Shown: positions 5,899-8,684 of the stretch, piece by piece | How the letters are laid out: each line of letters opens with the position of its first letter | Numbering within the stretch: position 1 is the first letter of the stretch | Source of the DNA: an uncultured Gemmatimonadales bacterium | Lineage (GTDB): Bacteria; Gemmatimonadota; Gemmatimonadetes; Longimicrobiales; Gaopeijiaceae | Direction: 5' to 3' | Assembly (NCBI GenBank): GCA_937983085.1 | Contig: CALJKZ010000205.1 | Coordinates: 1-8,684, forward strand | DNA length: 8,684 nt | Program-made: the position numbers and the translations under genes | Notes under the pieces: model-generated | What the model saw: the letters and a program-made list of their open reading frames with translations, nothing else | What the model was told of the DNA's origin: nothing | Database searches by the model: none

Positions 5899-7629
5899 AT
5901 GCGACTGAGGGTCCACCATCCCCTGTTCATAGGATTCGCCGGGGTCGTCGGGCTGCTCGTCGCGGTCATCATCCCCCTCCTCGGTGCGGGCGTCCGCAGC
6001 GAACTGGACGAGGTCTATCGCCAGGAGATCGCCCATCAACTCGGCCTGGCACACGCTCTGGTGGAACGGTCCGAGGGCGGGGATGCCGATGCCCTCGCTC
6101 GATTGATCACGGAGCAAATCGACAACCGGGTGACCTTCATCACCCTGGACGGGACCGTCGTCGCCGACTCGTACGTCGAACCCGACCGCCTACCCCTCGT
6201 CGAGAACCACATCGACCGGCCGGAAGTGCAGGGCGTCCTCGCCGGCGAGGACGTGAGCTTCTCCAGTCGTGCCAGCGCCACCGTGGGCCGCTCCCTTCTC
6301 TACGGCGCCAGGCTCGCGACGCTGGATGGCGAGCCGGTCATCCTTCGGATCGCCGCGCCGCGGACCGAGATCGAGCGGGTCGTCGACCAGATGCAGGGGA
6401 CGGTGGCACTCATCGGCGTCGCCACTCTTCTGGTGGCCTTGGTCGTCGCCTACCTGCTCAGCAAAGCCTTCACCCGTCCCCTGGTCGCCCTGGCCGATCG
6501 GGCGGGTCGGCTCGCCCACGGCGACTTCGCGACGCGGGTACCGGCGGGCCGCGTGGCCGAGCTCCAGGATCTGGCCGGAGCCTTCAATCGGCTCACGGAA
6601 GAGTTGCAGGCGCGCCTCTCGGAGTTGTCCCGAGAGCGCGACGAGATGCAGACGCTCATCGATTGCATGGCCGAGGGCGTGGTGGCCCTCACCGAAGACG
6701 CGCGGGTCCTGCGGATGAACCGGGCCGCACGGACGCTTCTCGAGTTGGACGACGTGCCGGAGTATGCGCCCATCACCGCCGTGGTTCGGGACGGGGCCCT
6801 ACGGAGCGCCCTGGAGCAGAGCGTCGTCGTGGAGGCCCAGTCCGGAGAGTTGGAGATCGACGGCCAGCATGTGCTTTGGGCTTCCCGGGCGTTGGACTCG
6901 GGAGGGGCCGTCACGACGCTCCTCGACATTACCGAGGTGAGACATCTGGAGCAGGTGCGTCGGGACTTCGTGGCCAACGCCTCCCACGAGCTCAAGACCC
7001 CCCTGACCGCCATCCGTGGCTTTGCCGAGACGCTGACCGAGGCCGACCCGCCCGAGCCTCTCCGTCACCAGTTCCTCGAGTCCATTCGGGTCAACACGCT
7101 TCGGCTTCAACGTCTGGTGGACGACCTCCTGGACCTCTCCCGCCTCGAGGCTGGAGGCTGGGCCGCTGCTCGGGATGAGGTCTTCCTGGCGGATGTGGTG
7201 GCGGAGGCCCTCGACCTGCTGGACATGCCCCAGGACTCGGATCGGACCTTCTCCGTGACGGGTGAGGCCGAGGTCGTCGGGGACCGGGGAGGTCTGGTAC
7301 AGGTCTTCCGGAACCTCTTCGAGAACGCGGTGCGCCACACGCGTCCGGACGGGACCATCCGGGTCGTGATCCAGCCCGACGATGTGGCCGGATTCGCCCG
7401 CGTCGAGGTGCAGGACGATGGCGAGGGGATTCCGCTGCGGTCACTCCCCCGGATCTTCGAGCGCTTCTATCGAGCGGACAGTTCCCGGGCCCGGGACGCG
7501 GGCGGCACGGGTCTCGGGCTGGCCATCGTGAAGCATCTGGTCTCGGCCATGGGTGGTGATGTCGAGGCCGAGAGTGTTCTGGGGCGCGGCACGACCATCC
7601 GGCTGATGCTGCCTACGGCCAACGCGTGA
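5899..7629 (+). CDS. phoR: PhoR-type sensor histidine kinase with large extracytoplasmic domain, HAMP and PAS
   Basis: A 576-residue membrane kinase. Order: transmembrane segment about 8-31; an extracytoplasmic sensor region about 32-165 (including VTFITLDGTVVADSYVEP, the dCache/PhoR-sensor-like style); second transmembrane segment about 168-187; HAMP about 188-240; PAS about 245-345 (IDCMAEGVVALTEDARVLRMNRAA); dimerisation and phosphoacceptor domain with His363 in ASHELKTPLT; and an ATP-binding domain with N-box RNLFENAVRH (471-480), DDGEGI (506-511), FERFYRADSS and GGTGLGLAI. All catalytic motifs are intact. The roughly 130-residue sensor makes it more like Bacillus PhoR than E. coli PhoR, which has almost no periplasmic loop. 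It would phosphorylate the PhoB-like regulator encoded 20 bases upstream. No phoU is present in this window; it may lie downstream with pst genes. The ATG at 5899 follows phoB closely, so co-transcription is expected. Confidence 0.9.
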   Translation: MRLRVHHPLFIGFAGVVGLLVAVIIPLLGAGVRSELDEVYRQEIAHQLGLAHALVERSEGGDADALARLITEQIDNRVTFITLDGTVVADSYVEPDRLPLVENHIDRPEVQGVLAGEDVSFSSRASATVGRSLLYGARLATLDGEPVILRIAAPRTEIERVVDQMQGTVALIGVATLLVALVVAYLLSKAFTRPLVALADRAGRLAHGDFATRVPAGRVAELQDLAGAFNRLTEELQARLSELSRERDEMQTLIDCMAEGVVALTEDARVLRMNRAARTLLELDDVPEYAPITAVVRDGALRSALEQSVVVEAQSGELEIDGQHVLWASRALDSGGAVTTLLDITEVRHLEQVRRDFVANASHELKTPLTAIRGFAETLTEADPPEPLRHQFLESIRVNTLRLQRLVDDLLDLSRLEAGGWAAARDEVFLADVVAEALDLLDMPQDSDRTFSVTGEAEVVGDRGGLVQVFRNLFENAVRHTRPDGTIRVVIQPDDVAGFARVEVQDDGEGIPLRSLPRIFERFYRADSSRARDAGGTGLGLAIVKHLVSAMGGDVEAESVLGRGTTIRLMLPTANA

Positions 7630-7672
7630 GGGCTGTGCCGGTGATCCTGGGGCGGAAGAGTGGGACGCCTCT

Positions 7673-7712
7673 CCGTTACCGATCTGTTACTTTTCCGTCT
7701 CCTTTCTGTTGC
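7673..7712 (+). promoter_or_regulatory. Tandem Pho box: four 7-base PhoB half-sites at exact 11-base spacing
   Basis: Four units, CCGTTAC (7673-7679), CTGTTAC (7684-7690), CCGTCTC (7695-7701) and CTGTTGC (7706-7712), are separated by the four-base spacers CGAT, TTTT and CTTT. The PhoB consensus is CTGTCAT-like direct repeats of seven bases with AT-rich four-base spacers, so this equals two adjoining Pho boxes. They lie 53 bases upstream of the pstS start, where such sites replace the -35 element. The array itself is visible in the sequence; binding is inferred from the family. Confidence 0.8.
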
Positions 7713-7722
7713 TCCTTTCCTC

Positions 7723-7728
7723 TAGGCT
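7723..7728 (+). promoter_or_regulatory. Candidate -10 element of the pstS promoter
   Basis: TAGGCT (3 of 6 to TATAAT) begins 11 bases after the last Pho half-site ends (a 10-base gap), the spacing typical of PhoB-dependent promoters, in which a poor -35 is replaced by PhoB. Transcription would start near 7735, giving a leader of about 30 bases. The hexamer is weak; position is the main evidence. No good consensus -35 is seen, as expected for an activator-dependent promoter. Confidence 0.4.
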
Positions 7729-7765
7729 TGTGAACCTGACACGGTCTCCTTCCTCGAGTGAACTC

Positions 7766-8684
7766 ATGATGAAGCGCACCCTCTCCTGGCCGATTCCCCT
7801 GGGCATGGCCCTCCTGGTCCTCGCAGCGTGCGGCGGCGACGCCGGAGACGACGGCGCGGCCCTGAGCGGCTCCGTCCAGATCGACGGTTCGAGCACGGTC
7901 TTCCCCGTCGCCGAGGCGGTGGCCGAGGAGTTCCAGATCGGCAATCCCGGCGTACGCGTCACGGTAGGCGTGTCCGGCTCGGGCGGTGGCTTCGAGCGCT
8001 TCTGCAACGGTGAGACCGACCTCTCCAATGCGTCCCGCCCCATCCGTGAGTCGGAGGTCGAGGAATGCCACGCCGCCGGCGTGGAGTTCACCGAACTGTC
8101 GGTAGCGTGGGACGGACTCTCGGTCATCGTGAACCCGGCCAATGATTTCGCCCAGTGCCTCACCACCGAGGAGCTGCGCAGGATCTGGGCGCCCGACGGG
8201 GGCGTCAGCACCTGGGCCGACGTCCGCGCCGGGTGGCCGGACGAGGAGATCCGGTTGTACGGACCGGGTACGGACTCGGGCACCTTCGATTACTTCACCG
8301 AGACCATCCTCGGAGAGAGTGGCGCCAGCCGGCCCGACTTCCAGGCGAGCGAGGACGACAACATCCTCGTTCAGGGCGTCGCGGGTGACCGTTACGCTCT
8401 CGGATACTTCGGCTACGCCTACTACGCCGAGAACCAGGAACGCCTCAAGCTCCTGGAGATCGACGGCGGTGCCGGTTGCGTGGCGCCTTCCGACGTGACC
8501 ATCGAGGACGGGACGTACTCTCCGCTGGCGCGTCCGCTCTTCGTGTACGTGAAGCACTCTGCGCTCCAGCGGCCCGAGGTGCGAGCCTACGTGGACTTCA
8601 TGCTGTCGGAAGCGCCCATGCTGGTGCCCGCCACCGGGTACCATCCGCTCTCGGAGGCTCAGTACCAGGAGGGCCTCGCGATGA
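7766..8684 (+). CDS. pstS: PstS-type periplasmic phosphate-binding lipoprotein (3' end outside window)
   Basis: 306 residues are visible and the frame is still open at the right edge. The N-terminus is a lipoprotein signal: MMKRTLSW, a hydrophobic core and lipobox VLAAC with Cys22. The mature part has the phosphate-binding signatures of the PstS family: IDGSSTVFPVAEAVAEEF (39-56), SGSGGGFERFC (70-80), TDLSNASRPI (84-93) and the anion-binding loop GTDSGTFDYF (168-177), followed by GYFGYAYY. Near the end, VPATGYHPLSEAQYQ matches the usual C-terminus, so only a few to a few tens of residues should be missing. It captures phosphate for the PstCAB importer, whose genes would be expected just downstream. 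Two adjacent ATGs (7766, 7769) are possible starts; the Shine-Dalgarno is poor (GAGTG). Four cysteines (80, 101, 131, 238) in the exported domain could form disulfides. Confidence 0.9.
   Translation, partial: MMKRTLSWPIPLGMALLVLAACGGDAGDDGAALSGSVQIDGSSTVFPVAEAVAEEFQIGNPGVRVTVGVSGSGGGFERFCNGETDLSNASRPIRESEVEECHAAGVEFTELSVAWDGLSVIVNPANDFAQCLTTEELRRIWAPDGGVSTWADVRAGWPDEEIRLYGPGTDSGTFDYFTETILGESGASRPDFQASEDDNILVQGVAGDRYALGYFGYAYYAENQERLKLLEIDGGAGCVAPSDVTIEDGTYSPLARPLFVYVKHSALQRPEVRAYVDFMLSEAPMLVPATGYHPLSEAQYQEGLAM

Noticed and set aside
7630..7672. Terminator after phoR
   Set aside because: No stable hairpin followed by a T-run is visible between the phoR stop and the Pho box array.
7717..7723. 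A possible fifth Pho unit after the array
   Set aside because: TTCCTCT at the next 11-base step lacks the GT core shared by the four accepted units.
7676..8644. Long open frame on the minus strand (322 codons) opposite pstS
   Set aside because: pstS on the + strand has clear family motifs; the reverse frame would also read through the Pho box and has no recognisable domain.

Overview
The window is about 8.7 kb of GC-rich DNA with all recognisable genes on the + strand. An outer-membrane TonB-dependent receptor, several lipoproteins and a two-membrane sensor kinase show a Gram-negative (diderm) bacterium. The high GC content, the family of beta-helix lipoproteins next to a TonB receptor, and the enzyme subtype would fit Gemmatimonadota or a similar environmental phylum. 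That assignment is an inference from style, not something the sequence proves.

Layout. 1-1307 is the 3' end of a TonB-dependent receptor gene. 1419-3002 encodes a 527-residue lipoprotein with a fibronectin-III-like domain followed by a beta-helix-like domain; two GC-rich hairpins lie in the gap before it. About 3034-3738 encodes a small lipoprotein of unknown family with an uncertain start. A probable promoter and an inverted repeat (3765-3818) precede 3835-5067, a divergent enzyme of the isopropylmalate/homocitrate synthase (DRE-TIM metallolyase) superfamily. Next come a PhoB-type response regulator (5120-5878) and a PhoR-type histidine kinase (5899-7629). After a 136-base gap comes a PstS-type phosphate-binding lipoprotein (7766 to the window end, incomplete).

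How it fits together. The right half is a phosphate-starvation module. PhoR would sense phosphate status and phosphorylate PhoB, and PhoB would bind in front of pstS. The sequence supports this directly: four 7-base units at exact 11-base spacing (7673-7712) match a doubled Pho box, placed about 10 bases upstream of a weak -10 element. The left half (TonB receptor plus surface or periplasmic lipoproteins) may import or capture a phosphorus-containing or other nutrient across the outer membrane, but only proximity supports that link. The synthase-like enzyme between the two halves is the least expected member.

The intergenic gaps hold several potential RNA structures. The most striking can pair away the Shine-Dalgarno sequence of the PhoB gene. 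No RNA genes, insertion sequences, CRISPR arrays or phage features were seen.
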